Assembly: GCA_001970955.1 (NCBI GenBank)
Contig: MPUH01000099.1
Location: 1-64,000 of the forward strand
Origin: Stentor coeruleus
Lineage: Eukaryota; Ciliophora; Heterotrichea; Heterotrichida; Stentoridae
Direction of reading: 5' to 3'
Length of the DNA stretch: 64,000 bases
Shown: positions 49,395 to 60,500 of the stretch, piece by piece
Layout of the letters: each line of letters opens with the position of its first letter
How positions within the stretch are numbered: the stretch's first letter is position 1
Translations under genes and position numbers: made by a program
Notes under the pieces: generated by a model
What the model saw: only the letters and a program-made list of their open reading frames with translations
What the model was told of the DNA's origin: nothing
Databases searched by the model: none

Positions 49395-51416
49395 ATGAAT
49401 ATAGCATTTGTTGTTGATACCTCGCATTCTATGGGACAAAAAACTTCACAAGGGGTGAGTTTTCTAGATTGTGCAAAAGCCGGAATTGACCATACAATGA
49501 AGACTCGACAAAGATCAGGTTATGAGACTTCCAATGATAAATATCATCTTATTATTACTGATAGTCAATATCCAGTTAGATCAACATGGGAACACGATAT
49601 ATATCATTTCAGTAAATCATTAACAACTATAAAAAGAGTTGAGCTAAACTTATCCTTAAACAATGCAATAGGTTTAGCATTCAAACAATTAAACATGTTT
49701 AGACATTCATCTTCTACTGATACATATGGTCATGGAAGGACTACATCGAAAATTGAACCAGGAGCTGTTATTGTTTATACGGATTCGCAATGTGAAAAAT
49801 TAAAACCTGAAGAATGGAAAGTCTCTGATTCAAGCGAGTATACTATAGGAGCCTGGAGATATGATCAGAGACTGTATTTAATCAATATGCAAGCTGAGAA
49901 TTTTCAAGTCAAAGATATGAAGAAGATTCAAGAAATTGCTGAGTTTACTGGAGGTTATTATTATACATGTGTGAGTTTTAGACATATGATGAATATCACT
50001 GAAAAAATATGTGGGAATTTAAATGAATATGTTGTTACAGCAAAACTTGAATGTGATGAAAAAGCTATGCCGCTGATACTTGTTCTTGATAAAAGGAACA
50101 GGAATAACTTTTGGCCGATACCAGAAGAGTTTACTCATTTCACACATGGATTGTTACCAAGAACTAGTAACCCAATATTTTATTATAAACAGACTCAAGT
50201 GTATTCGAGTTTTAGATTCCCACAAGATTTCCCTTTTGACTTTTATGGCATTGTGAACACTAGGAAGTTTGAAGAGTTGTTTTCTGCTAATTTCCCTTCA
50301 CGACCTTCCTACATACCTGTGTTTATGAAAGAACATAATCATCCATTTGCGATTATAGCTTTAGAAGACACTGGGAATAAACTCTTAGTCCTCTGTTATA
50401 ATTTTCTTGAGCTCTGGGACTGCTTAGAATTCTACCGAAGTCCATCTGCAGTAAAATCTGAACGTTCCAGGTACTATGAAGAAAAACTGATCTCTTATCT
50501 TCGAGAACTTCCAGTATACTATCATTACCCATTAACTCGGGCAATCAAAAACATGAAGCTTTTCTTACCGAGTTCTTTTAAATTCCCTTCACCAATCAGT
50601 CTTTCTCCTGATGTTACTCTAAAACTTAAAACCTTAAAAGAAATCGAAACAACAGCCAAAAGCGAAATGGACCGTATTTCCAAAATCATCTCTGAACAGC
50701 ATCATTCAGAAATGGCTTCATGTTGCCAAACCCAAAAATATAACCTATATTGTGATATTTTCACTATACCTCGAGAACAACTTCAAGCAGCAATTTCTGT
50801 TATGAACCTTCAATTTTTTGGTGATGCTTATAAACATGAGCTCCCAATATCACGTATGGGAGATTATATAACTTTTGCAAGTAAACTTCAAGTATTAAGA
50901 AATGCTTATTTAGAACCAGGTGAAGAAAAAGTCAACCCGATTAACTTTGGGAATCCTTTTCGGAGTATGAATTCTCAGAACCTTAAAGATAATATGATTA
51001 TTGCTGATGACCCGAACATATCTTTACCTATGCTAGCAAAAAGCCAACCTCAGCAAACAAAAGTTGAATTGGTTTCGATTCCAGTTAAAAGATATAGAGG
51101 GTTTGAAACACAGCTAAACACAACAAATTTCTGTAAACGTAACTCAAAACGTAATAAATATTTAGTGCTTATTGAAGTGATATCTTATCTCCGACAAAGA
51201 AATGCTACAGCTGATGAAAAACTCATGGCTTTGCTGAAAACTACTGTAAACAAGATATTCAAAAAGAAAAGCTCAAACAAAATCAACTCATATACAGAAG
51301 GCAAGCTCTTGCTCTTAGATGCAGTTCTAAAGCAAGTGATTTTCTACAACAAAAAGCACCTAATCTCAGGTATCGAAGCCTTTAGAGCAACTTTATTAAC
51401 AAACGCAGCGCAGTAG
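49395..51416 (+). CDS. INTS6: Integrator complex subunit 6 (INTS6/DICE1)
   Basis: 673 residues. The N-terminus is a von Willebrand A domain (about 1-230) with the MIDAS motif DTSHSM at residues 8-13 and the family pattern FLDCAKAGIDHTMKTR, then YGHGRTTSKIEPGAVIVYTD and AWRYDQRLYLI. The middle matches the INTS6 core (LPVYYHYPLTRAIKNMKLFL; LYCDIFTIPREQLQAAI; HELPISRMGDYI). A positively charged C-terminus ends in a helical part. Integrator cleaves nascent RNA at snRNA and other RNA polymerase II genes and, through INTS6, recruits PP2A. Its length is shorter than the human 887 residues. Confidence 0.9.
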   Translation: MNIAFVVDTSHSMGQKTSQGVSFLDCAKAGIDHTMKTRQRSGYETSNDKYHLIITDSQYPVRSTWEHDIYHFSKSLTTIKRVELNLSLNNAIGLAFKQLNMFRHSSSTDTYGHGRTTSKIEPGAVIVYTDSQCEKLKPEEWKVSDSSEYTIGAWRYDQRLYLINMQAENFQVKDMKKIQEIAEFTGGYYYTCVSFRHMMNITEKICGNLNEYVVTAKLECDEKAMPLILVLDKRNRNNFWPIPEEFTHFTHGLLPRTSNPIFYYKQTQVYSSFRFPQDFPFDFYGIVNTRKFEELFSANFPSRPSYIPVFMKEHNHPFAIIALEDTGNKLLVLCYNFLELWDCLEFYRSPSAVKSERSRYYEEKLISYLRELPVYYHYPLTRAIKNMKLFLPSSFKFPSPISLSPDVTLKLKTLKEIETTAKSEMDRISKIISEQHHSEMASCCQTQKYNLYCDIFTIPREQLQAAISVMNLQFFGDAYKHELPISRMGDYITFASKLQVLRNAYLEPGEEKVNPINFGNPFRSMNSQNLKDNMIIADDPNISLPMLAKSQPQQTKVELVSIPVKRYRGFETQLNTTNFCKRNSKRNKYLVLIEVISYLRQRNATADEKLMALLKTTVNKIFKKKSSNKINSYTEGKLLLLDAVLKQVIFYNKKHLISGIEAFRATLLTNAAQ

Positions 51417-51488
51417 CACGTAACTAGTTAACTATAAAGTTTCTTCATAAATAATTACTCTACAATAATTCTAATAATCTGCGTAAGC

Positions 51489-51863
51489 TTAGGTTAAAAA
51501 GCCTTCACGTTTCTTAATGAAATCATGAGCGTTCTGATCATCAGATAAGAAATGTCTTCCAGGCCTTTCAAATTCGTCCCAGTCAATATAAAGTCCTGTA
51601 ATAGCAACCCACATTAGGAATATTGACCAACTTTTCTTCACATGATAGTAAAGGATGTCATCATGAAGAAATTCCATATCAATTACTCTTGGAGAAGCTT
51701 CTTTTGAAAAAGGTGGGGCAATTTCTACATAGAACTTTTTCAAGTTATACAACTTGTTTAAGTTTATCCAGTCCATGTCAAATGAAAAGCTACTCCAGTC
51801 TTTTTTGTCTAAAGTAGCAGGTCTGTGCCATCTTCCACCACGGTTAAATAGTCTATGCAGCAT
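51489..51863 (-). CDS. Small one-helix membrane protein, possibly mitochondrial
   Basis: 124 residues. The N-terminus MLHRLFNRGGRWHRPATLDK is basic and lacks acids, as in mitochondrial presequences. One transmembrane helix lies near residues 80-98 (WSIFLMWVAITGLYIDW). A conserved-looking block FERPGRHFLSDDQNAHDF follows. The look is that of an accessory respiratory-chain subunit, but no family is recognised. TATAATG marks the start. Confidence 0.65.
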   Translation of the reverse strand: MLHRLFNRGGRWHRPATLDKKDWSSFSFDMDWINLNKLYNLKKFYVEIAPPFSKEASPRVIDMEFLHDDILYYHVKKSWSIFLMWVAITGLYIDWDEFERPGRHFLSDDQNAHDFIKKREGFLT

Positions 51864-52721
51864 TATAAATATAGGCCATGATTAATGGAATAGATAAAAG
51901 GTCGTCATGTAGTGGGTTTTTGATTGGCTTTAGATCATAAGATGATGGGGGATTATTTATCAGATATAAAATTTTGTTATTAGTCATGGATTGTAGGATT
52001 TGGAAGAATTTATTTTATAGATAAGGGATAATTTTAGATTAAAGGTCAGGCATAAAAATGATTATATTTGATTTATTATGGCTTTACTATTATATTTTTG
52101 AATTTTGATAGGAAACTATACGAAAATTATATTTAAATAAGTTGGTAAGAAGATAATAATAAATATGCACTATCGATAAAATATTTAACAGTTGATTGCT
52201 CTTAGTTTTTTGAGCTAATAAATGCAATTGAAAGTCTTAGTACTATTTCCATATTATCAAAACATAAAAAATCCTTGCCTACTAGCTACCTCAATTCCAA
52301 AACATCCTCACTAGCATTCTGAATTTTCCCTACTAATCAACTCAACTCATGTTTTTACAGCTAAAACAATGCAGCAAATTATTCAATTTAATTTCACTAA
52401 GCTATCTAAAATTAAACTAATTTATATTTACTTTTAAAGTATTCTATACCTACAATAACCATATAAACAAAATATCGTAATTAATAAATAATAAATCACA
52501 TAATCAAGATATCATATCATAGCCAATATTCATAAAAGCCTAACCTAAATACAAAAATCTTGATTTTTACCCCTTCTCCAAAACTCCCCTCAAAAAAAAA
52601 ATCTTCACCATCAATTCCATATCTTCTTGAGAAATCAACTTTTCACCATCCTTCCACTATTTTCATCATATACCCATGAAAAACCTCATTACCTAATTCC
52701 TATTAAAACCACTATATAAAA
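51864..52721. other. Divergent intergenic region with strand asymmetry
   Basis: 858 bp. The left third is G-rich on the plus strand and 52240-52720 is C-rich and G-poor (20 C and 1 G in 52561-52620). TATATAAA at 52713-52720 touches the ATG of the adenosine kinase gene. No gene seen. Confidence 0.65.
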
Positions 52722-53735
52722 ATGTCACTTTCGCATCCATTGGTCTGTCTCGGACACTCACTCTTAGATATTTCTGCCGCAGTAAGTGTTGAAATGTTTG
52801 AAAAATACGGTGTCAGAGCTGGGAATGCGATATTAGCCGAAGAAAAGCACATGCCAATTTTCAAAGAATTAGTGGACAACTATCCTTGTGATTTCATTGC
52901 AGGTGGTGCTTCCCAAAACACATGCCGAGCTGCTCAATGGCTTTCAAGGACTGAAAATTTCACTGGGTTTATTGGAGTTGTTGGAGAAGATGAATATAGT
53001 CAACACCTTAGAGATTCAGTAAAAGCTGCAGGTGTAAATGCTTATTATCAAGTTGAACCAACAGTTCCTACAGGCACATGTGCTTGTTTGATTCATGAAA
53101 AAGAAAGATCTCTTATTGCTAATCTTGCTGCAGCACAAATGCTTAAACTTGATTATTTAAGAAGTATTTGGCATGTTATTGAAAATTGCTCTGTTATATA
53201 TGCTGAAGGGTATATGTTTAGCAGTGCAGTTGATTGTGTTGTTGAAAGTGCGAAATATGCTTGTGAGAATGGAAAAATTTTCACTATGAATGTTTCAGCT
53301 CAGTTTATTATTGAATTCTTTAGAGAACCTATGATGAGAGCTTGGCCTTATTGCGAATATGTCTTTGGTAATGAAGATGAAACTCAGAAATTTGGTGAAG
53401 TTTTTGGATTTGGTAGTGATGTTGTTGAAGCTGCAAAGCAAATGTCTCTTATGCCTACTAACACCCCAAGACCTAAGAAAATTGTTGTGACCCGTGGAAA
53501 AGATACAGTTCTTATTGCATGTGAAGGTAAGGTTACTGAATATAATGTTCCATTAATACCTTCAGAAAAAGTTCTTGACCTTAATGGTGCAGGAGATTCA
53601 TTTGTGGGAGGATTTCTTTGTGAGCTAATAAAAGGTGGCAGTTATGAAAGATGCGTTGCAGCAGGAAATTATCTTGCTAGCGAAGTTATTCAGCTATCTG
53701 GTTGCTCATTCCCTGCTGTTCCTAGCTTTAACTAG
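52722..53735 (+). CDS. Adenosine kinase (pfkB family)
   Basis: 337 residues. N-terminal LVCLGHSLLDISAAV, then the substrate/lid region FIAGGASQNTCRAAQW (the family GG-x-N motif), GFIGVVGEDEYSQHLRDS, and the C-terminal pfkB signature DLNGAGDSFVGGFL with the catalytic Asp (near residue 291). These match adenosine kinase, which phosphorylates adenosine with ATP in purine salvage. Ciliates cannot make purines de novo and depend on such enzymes. Length (about 345 in animals) agrees. Confidence 0.93.
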   Translation: MSLSHPLVCLGHSLLDISAAVSVEMFEKYGVRAGNAILAEEKHMPIFKELVDNYPCDFIAGGASQNTCRAAQWLSRTENFTGFIGVVGEDEYSQHLRDSVKAAGVNAYYQVEPTVPTGTCACLIHEKERSLIANLAAAQMLKLDYLRSIWHVIENCSVIYAEGYMFSSAVDCVVESAKYACENGKIFTMNVSAQFIIEFFREPMMRAWPYCEYVFGNEDETQKFGEVFGFGSDVVEAAKQMSLMPTNTPRPKKIVVTRGKDTVLIACEGKVTEYNVPLIPSEKVLDLNGAGDSFVGGFLCELIKGGSYERCVAAGNYLASEVIQLSGCSFPAVPSFN

Positions 53736-54344
53736 ATTAATTATTAGAGTTTTTAAGATATTCTGAAGTGATTTTGAATTTTAATTTGCTTGATTACAAA
53801 GCAGTGATCAAGGTTTTTAAGAAGCTTAATGAAATAAAAGTTTGTCAGAAATTTGTAAAATGATTATTTAAATAAGGGTCATATTTTCTATTGTTGGATG
53901 AGAGAAAAAGTATAGAGAAAAGTATAAATGCATAGGATAATTATTTTTTTAGTTTAATTAATTTTATTTGATTTTCAGAAGCTGTACTCATGAATAAAAA
54001 TTTGTTATGATATAGAAGATTATTAAATATATTTAGATGCAATATCGAAGATGGGAAATATCTTTTGTTTATTTCATAAATCCTCCCAAATAAACCCCCT
54101 ATCAATCCTCATACTTCTTTCTCTATCTTATCTTATAATATTAAAGGAGATTGTTTTATGCAACTAGAAGCNGCTCATAAATAAAAATTTGTTATGATAT
54201 AGAGGATTATTAAATATATTTAGATGCAATATCGAAGATGGGAAATATCTTTTGTTTATTTCATAAATCCTCCCAAATAAACCCCCTATTAATACTCATA
54301 CTTCTTTCTCTATCTTATCTTATAATATTAAAGGAGATTGTTTT
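53736..54344. other. Intergenic region with a 184-bp N-joined duplication
   Basis: Copies 53988-54171 and 54174-54357 flank an N at 54172 and differ at a few bases. The duplicated piece includes the start of the small gene at 54345. The part before that start is C-rich and G-poor (CATAAATCCTCCCAAATAAA...), the usual upstream signature. Confidence 0.7.
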
Positions 54345-54357
54345 ATGCAACTAGAAG
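53988..54357. repeat. 184-bp direct repeat around N at 54172 (assembly join)
   Basis: The two copies are near identical, with about three substitutions, suggesting two alleles of the same place. Confidence 0.85.
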
Positions 54358-54533
54358 CTGAAACACTTTGTGTATGGACAAGAGAATTTCCTCTTCTTCT
54401 CAATCAAAAAAAGAAGGAATGGGATATTTTGAACCCTATTTTTATTAATCAAGTTTTGGGCTCAAGAGTATTAGGAAGACATGAGACACAGGGTGCCAAG
54501 GCCAAAAATTTGCTAAACAAAAAGCTAAAATAA
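54345..54533 (+). CDS. Small protein, unknown; possibly frame-broken
   Basis: 62 codons: MQLEAETLCVWTREFPLLLN, then QKKKEWDILNPIFINQ, ending KNLLNKKLK and TAA. From about 54499 another frame reads protein-like sequence (GQKFAKQKAKINEAILKNK, then TGA, then RLLECKEKRGKYKKQ), so a one-base frame break may truncate a protein of about 90 residues. Upstream composition supports a gene start. No family. Confidence 0.38.
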   Translation: MQLEAETLCVWTREFPLLLNQKKKEWDILNPIFINQVLGSRVLGRHETQGAKAKNLLNKKLK

Positions 54534-54694
54534 ATGAAGCAATTTTAAAAAACAAGTGAAGATTATTAGAATGTAAGGAAAAACGGGGGAAATACAAAAA
54601 ACAATAAATAAAGTATTGAATAAAAAAAACTGGAATACAGAAGAAATGGGTCAACTTGGCAAGCGATAAATCATCATAATCTTATAATACTAAA

Positions 54695-55513
54695 ATGGCT
54701 GGCTCATTTTTACTACCTCTCTACGTGATGGTATATCAAGGGATCAAAGAATCATGGAAGTTCCAATACATCGTCCCAAGACTGACCAAGAAAGTTAAAG
54801 GGAATAGTGGATGGATGGAAGTGCGCTTTCGTCATCCATCTCCAGCAAACGTGCCAGTAAATGAGCAATTTACAGCTCGTGAGCACGCTAGACACCATTT
54901 CAAAACCCCTTATCCTTTCTCCCGTTATCATGTTAGACAATTCTGGGATCATGCTAAAGAATATGGTGTTTATAGCATAGTCAATGTTTTACCTGAACTA
55001 TCGACTTTAACTCCTCAACAAGAAGCAAAATTCTTATGTTATATCAAAGGAGATGATGCTGGTAATGGAGCTAAAAGGGAAAAGTATGTTGCAACTTATA
55101 AAGAATTATCAGGGAAAAATGATCCTAAAGAATGGTCTGAAGATAGAAGAAAGGAAATTTCTCAAGATATCAGACAGATATTTGATCCGATTATGGCTTC
55201 TGTTAATGAAAGAATCGAACTTGATGATTGGGAAGATGCAGGAAAACCCCCTAATGAGTCTCCGTATTACTTTGGTCCAAATACTGATCTTCATGATTAT
55301 GGCCTGGTGCATATGAGTTCTTATGAAATGCACCTTTATTATGAACTTGAAAGGTATATTGAGCAGTTTAGGGATGTTATGGATTATGAGGCTGTACCTA
55401 CAGTTGAAGGTAATGCTGGGAACTGGCAAATACTTAATGACTCCCATAGACCTGACCAGCAAAAAGAAGTTGCTAGGAATTTGAAGCAAAGGAATATTAA
55501 GACTATAAGTTAG
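54695..55513 (+). CDS. Protein of unknown function, possibly mitochondrial
   Basis: 272 residues. The first 20 (MAGSFLLPLYVMVYQGIKES) are hydrophobic without a clear signal cleavage site. The rest is soluble, aromatic- and histidine-rich (HPSPANVPVNEQFTAREHAR, HHFKTPYPFSRYHVRQFW) with a Tyr/His-rich block DLHDYGLVHMSSYEMHLYYE. The style is that of ciliate-specific mitochondrial complex subunits, an impression only. The frame is complete from ATG to TAG with normal codon use. Confidence 0.7.
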   Translation: MAGSFLLPLYVMVYQGIKESWKFQYIVPRLTKKVKGNSGWMEVRFRHPSPANVPVNEQFTAREHARHHFKTPYPFSRYHVRQFWDHAKEYGVYSIVNVLPELSTLTPQQEAKFLCYIKGDDAGNGAKREKYVATYKELSGKNDPKEWSEDRRKEISQDIRQIFDPIMASVNERIELDDWEDAGKPPNESPYYFGPNTDLHDYGLVHMSSYEMHLYYELERYIEQFRDVMDYEAVPTVEGNAGNWQILNDSHRPDQQKEVARNLKQRNIKTIS

Positions 55514-55909
55514 TCTAATAGTTTTTAGATAAGATTTAGAAGAGTTTGCAAAGGGTTTTGGGAAGGCGAATATTGTTTGTTTAAGATTGTAGGATGGATT
55601 ATTAGAGGGTTAAGAGGGAAAGGAGTTTATTTTAATTTTTGAATTTTGAAAAGTGAAATTAGGAAAATAAGTTTTTGGCTTGTTAAGAGTGGAATATTAG
55701 AATTTTTAGTGAATATAAGATGAATAACAGATTAATAATTGCTTATATACTATGATTATAAGAGTTATGAAAGTAAAATAGAATAATAAAAAATTAGGTA
55801 GGAGGTGAGTTTTTAAGTTGAAAGAATATTTATTTTCTTGTACTACGATTTTCAGTTTATTTTTTTTAACCCAATATAAAATAAAATAATCTAATCTCTA
55901 TAAATCCCT
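55514..55909. other. Intergenic spacer, strongly G-rich on the sense strand
   Basis: Bases 55561-55620 hold 21 G and 1 C, typical of sequence downstream of plus-strand genes here. The last 50 bases before SF3A1 turn C-rich. Nothing else seen. Confidence 0.65.
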
Positions 55910-57454
55910 ATGCAAGATAATGATGTAATAGTTCCACCCGATGACATCCAGGCTCTAATAGAGAAAACTGCAGAGTTCGTGGCCAGAAACGGAAGCGCAA
56001 TCGAGGCCAAGATTTGGGAAACCCAGAAAAGTAACCCAAAATTTAGCTTTCTAAAGCACGGGGACATATACCGAAGTTTTTATGAACAGAAAATCCATGA
56101 GTATGTAGAAAAATTCGAATTAGAAGAACTCGAAGAAAGTGAAGAGCATATAGATCAACAAAATCATGATACCAAAGAACCTGAACCAAATCCATTTTGT
56201 TTAAAACACCCAATGATCGCGAAAATTGATATGGATATGATCAAAACCACAGCACTTTTCACAGCAAAAAATGGGAAAAACTTCTGGATGGGTCTAAGCG
56301 AGCGTGAGTCTAAAAACCCACAATTTTCATTTCTCAAGCCTAGCCATGCACTTTTTAGCTACTTCACATCTTTAGTCGAATCATATTCTCGTTGCCTTCT
56401 CCCTAAGCTTGATGATATTAAAAACCTTCAAAGAAATCTTTCTGATCGAGAATCAATACTTCAAAGGTGTTTAGAAAGGTTTTCATATGAGAAAAATCTA
56501 GAAAAAAACCAAAGGAGCAAAGAAGAAATGGAAGAGGAAGAAAGACAGCAAATGTCAATGATTGATTGGCATGATTTTGTAGTTGTTGAGACTATAGACT
56601 TTGCTGATGAAGAAATTTTACCTCCTCCTGCTGATCCTAATGTTGTTCAAACAATGAGTATGCCTTTATCAAGAGATCTTGATATGCCAATAAAAAAAGA
56701 ACAAAAAGTTGATAAAGGTTTTGTTGGGGACATATCTCAATATACACAAAAATGCCCAATTTGTAGAGATATGATTCCTGTTGATGATTTTGAAAAGCAT
56801 ATAAAATTAGAGATTTTAGACCCAAAATATAAGCAAGAAAAGGAGATGCAGAAACTTAGAGAAAAGGAACAAGCTTTTGCTAGTGGGTCTGAGATTTATA
56901 GAAACTTACAGAATCTGTCAAAACAAAGACCTGATATTGGTGATTCGAATAACTATGGTTTGGGAAGGGGTGAAATTGGGCAGAAAGGAGGCATGGCTAT
57001 GAATATGCAGATGGCTGGGAATAGAATTGATTCGAGGGGGATGGGTGGACAGTTACTTGGACCTAGTCTTCAAGCACAAGCTGTTGTTGATAAATCTCAG
57101 CATAGAAATACTGAAGAGATACTACCTAATTTATTACCTGAAAAGCAATGGGCTCAGATGCACCAAGGGTCTGTACCGCTACATATACAAATTCCAACAG
57201 AAGGTGGTGATCCTAACTGGGGCTTCAGAGGTCAGATTCTCCAAATATCTGTTGATATCAAACAATTAGTAGGAGAAATCAAAAGCCAACTTTCAGAAAT
57301 CCTAGGAGGAATGCCAATTCAAAAAATGAAACTTAAAAATAACATCCACAGTGTTTTAAAAGATCAAAATACTCTCGCTCACTATAACATCCTCCCAGCT
57401 TCTATAGTGGAATTAGCCATAAAAGAACGTGGCGGTCGTAGGAAAAATTATTAA
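55910..57454 (+). CDS. SF3A1: Splicing factor SF3A subunit 1 (SF3a120/Prp21)
   Basis: 514 residues. Two SURP (SWAP) domains: IEKTAEFVARNGSAIEAKIW ... SFLKHGDIYRSFYEQKI (about 15-65) and IKTTALFTAKNGKNFWMGLS ... SFLKPSHALFSYFTSLVE (about 110-165). A charged middle follows with DWHDFVVVETIDFADEE (the Prp21 core), a block CPICRDMIPVDDFEKHIKLE, and a C-terminal ubiquitin-like domain (about 425-505) ending in a basic RGGRRKNY. SF3A1 is part of U2 snRNP and holds the branch site during pre-spliceosome formation, consistent with a genome that has spliceosomal introns. It is shorter than the human protein (793 residues). It lies 49 bp before the kinesin gene. Confidence 0.93.
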   Translation: MQDNDVIVPPDDIQALIEKTAEFVARNGSAIEAKIWETQKSNPKFSFLKHGDIYRSFYEQKIHEYVEKFELEELEESEEHIDQQNHDTKEPEPNPFCLKHPMIAKIDMDMIKTTALFTAKNGKNFWMGLSERESKNPQFSFLKPSHALFSYFTSLVESYSRCLLPKLDDIKNLQRNLSDRESILQRCLERFSYEKNLEKNQRSKEEMEEEERQQMSMIDWHDFVVVETIDFADEEILPPPADPNVVQTMSMPLSRDLDMPIKKEQKVDKGFVGDISQYTQKCPICRDMIPVDDFEKHIKLEILDPKYKQEKEMQKLREKEQAFASGSEIYRNLQNLSKQRPDIGDSNNYGLGRGEIGQKGGMAMNMQMAGNRIDSRGMGGQLLGPSLQAQAVVDKSQHRNTEEILPNLLPEKQWAQMHQGSVPLHIQIPTEGGDPNWGFRGQILQISVDIKQLVGEIKSQLSEILGGMPIQKMKLKNNIHSVLKDQNTLAHYNILPASIVELAIKERGGRRKNY

Positions 57455-57503
57455 ATCTTTAACTAGGGATAATCCATATTAGCTCTGCCCAGTCCATATA
57501 ATA

Positions 57504-60500
57504 ATGAAAAAAACCAAAGAAAACATTAAGGTTTGCATAAGAATGCGGCCTCTGCTCCGACCTTATGAAGATGAGGAGATTTGGAATATTGACAAAAACA
57601 CCATAACGTCAAGGCCTTCTCAGTTAGCCCCAATGGACCTATCAACCGCATCTTTTACTAGTTTAAAAGAAAGAGATATAAGACGTAGGTATGTTGACAC
57701 TTTAGGTCCAAACTCGTTTACATTTGATCATATATACTCAATTACAGATATGTCTGAAAAAATATATAATGATATCTGTAAACCAATCATTGAATACATA
57801 ATGCAAGGCTTTAATGGAGCAGTGTTCATGTATGGCCAAACCACTTCTGGTAAAACTTACACCATGCTTGGAAGACCTGACCTTCCAGGCATCCTTCCTT
57901 TATCAATAAAAGATATCTTTTCCATAGCAAACAACTCCCAAAGTAACTACACCATCTGGGTATCCTACTTAGAAATCTACAACGAGGTAATAAACGACCT
58001 CCTTGTTCCAACAAGCACAAATTTGAAAATCAAAGAAAACCGTGAAAATGTTTACATCCAAGACCTCAGTAAATATGAAGTTAAAACTTTTGATCAAGTT
58101 ATTCTTATTATGAACTACGGAGAAGAGCACAGAATGTATCGTGAAACCAGTATTCATGAGCATTCCAGTCGCTCACACACAATTTTCCGTGTGTACGTAG
58201 AATACAAAGAAGGAACTTCATATAAATATGGATGTCTAAATCTAGTTGATCTAGCAGGAAGTGAAAGACTAAACGAATTTGAAGTTAAAGGCCAGGAACA
58301 ACTTGGTGAAACCGGACATATCAACAAATCTTTATTTATATTATCAAATGTTATAAACAAACTTGCAGAAGGTCGTCAGCAACATATTCCATATAGAGAT
58401 TCAAAATTGACTAGAATCCTATCTCAAGCTCTTGGAGGGAATTCTTTATCAGCAATAATCTGCACAATTTCCCCAGCAGCTATGAATCTTAATCAAACTT
58501 TATCAACTTTACGTTTTGCCACAAGAGCGAAAACAGTGCAAAATGATGTTCATGTCAATGAATATGTTGATCAAGATACCTCATCAGCTCAGTTAAAATT
58601 TGAATTATTAAAAGTTAAAGAACAATTAGAACAATCTAAGTTTTCAAATAGTAAAATCGAAGCTCAAAATAGAGAATTGATGAAACAGTTACAAGCTTAT
58701 ATAGAAGAAGCTAGACAAGCAAAGGATCATTTGAAGATGTTTAAAACTGAAAATAGGGATCAAGCAAGTAGTAGTTTATTAGAAGAACTTGAGGAAGAAA
58801 GGGCGAAAAGGATGCAGTTGGAAAAGGAATTTGAGGCACAAAATCAACAATTGCTGAATTTAATGAAAAATTATGAGGAAAATATGGATGGAAGAACACA
58901 ACCGCCACCTGCTGAGATTTATTTTATTGATAATATGATTATGACTATTGAAAACGAACTTGCCCAAGAGCTATCAACAAGCATTATATGGGGAGATAAG
59001 TCTAAAGATTTAGCTTTGAGTTATAGACAAGATATTACTGAATTACAGGACCAATATTCAACAGCATTATCACAATTGCTTAAGGAATCTATACAAATCC
59101 CATCACCAGCTTCATCTGTGAACAATGAAAAAGAAATTATTTTTTATGATATAAAGCCTGATTTCGCAGATATTATAAAAGAATTTAAAGGTCAAAGTGA
59201 AAACTCTGAATATTTTATGAAGAAGCTTAAGTCACAATATGAGAGTTATTTAGAACAAATTGATGCTAGACATGAAGAAGCTAGGAGTAGCCTTGAAGCT
59301 TATTATCAGAATCAAATCAGCAAGCCGCATTTAGATAAAAATGCTATAAATAATCTAGCCTCACAGCATAATGAGATGCTACAGGAACTTAAGAGTCAGA
59401 ATCAGGAGGTTGTTGAAGAAGTTGAAAAAGCATATATGGAAGCATTGAAAGTGTTTAATCAGACTTTAACCCCACGGCTTAAGGAAAAGTCTAAGGATTC
59501 ACCAAGAATATCAGTGCAGTATATCCCAAATAGCCTTGTGCCAAATGAAGGAATCGGTTTTTCATGGGGTTCAGGAAAAGATGGTAGGTGTGGAACAGGT
59601 ATTGAAGACCCTGTGACTTCTCCTTTCAGGATCTTCAAAGACAACACCCTGCTCGTAAGCCTTAAATGCGGTTTCCACCATTCAGCTGCAGTGACTAATG
59701 ATGGTAAAGTTTACACATGGGGTAGAGGCTTATTTGGACAATTAGGTCATGGTAACAACGAAATATACAAAATCCCAACTGTCATCTCTAGTCTTGAAGG
59801 TATAAAAATAATCCAAGTCTCATGTGGTTGGCAGCATACAATGTGTTTATCCAACACAGGTAAAGTTTATTCATGGGGCTATGGCGAAGATGGACAACTA
59901 GGTCATGGAGATTGTAAAGATTATCTATCTCCTAAAGAAATTGCAGCTTTTCATAATATCCAAGTCAATATAATTTCTTGTGGGCATTCACATTCTGCAG
60001 CTATTGGTGATAAAAAACTTTATATATGGGGCTGTAATCCAGACTCAAGATGTTTTGTGACAACAACTGAACCAGTTCATACTCCATATAAAGTTTTAAA
60101 TATAACAAAGCCATCTTTTGTTGATTTAGGGGTAAATCATTCTGCTGTAGTAAATGAAGAAGGGAAAGTTTTTATGGCTGGACTTGGACAAGAAGGACAG
60201 CTTGGGATGAGTTCGACAGGTTTTGTACAAATGTATGAACATCCTTTATTTGGAGAAAAAAACAAAGCTGAAATGGCTGCTTGTGGTGATGCTTTTACAC
60301 TTATTATGAATTGGAGAGGTGAAGTTTATTCATTTGGGAAAGGAGTTCATGGAAGAATAGGAAGAGGAAGTACTGAAGAAATTTATGAGCCAGGGGTTGT
60401 TAAATTGCCTGAAGCTGTTAAGTCGATTAGTGCTGGGTGTAGACATGCTAGTGCAGTTGGGGTTTCAGGAAGTTTGTATGTGTGGGGGTTTAATTATTAT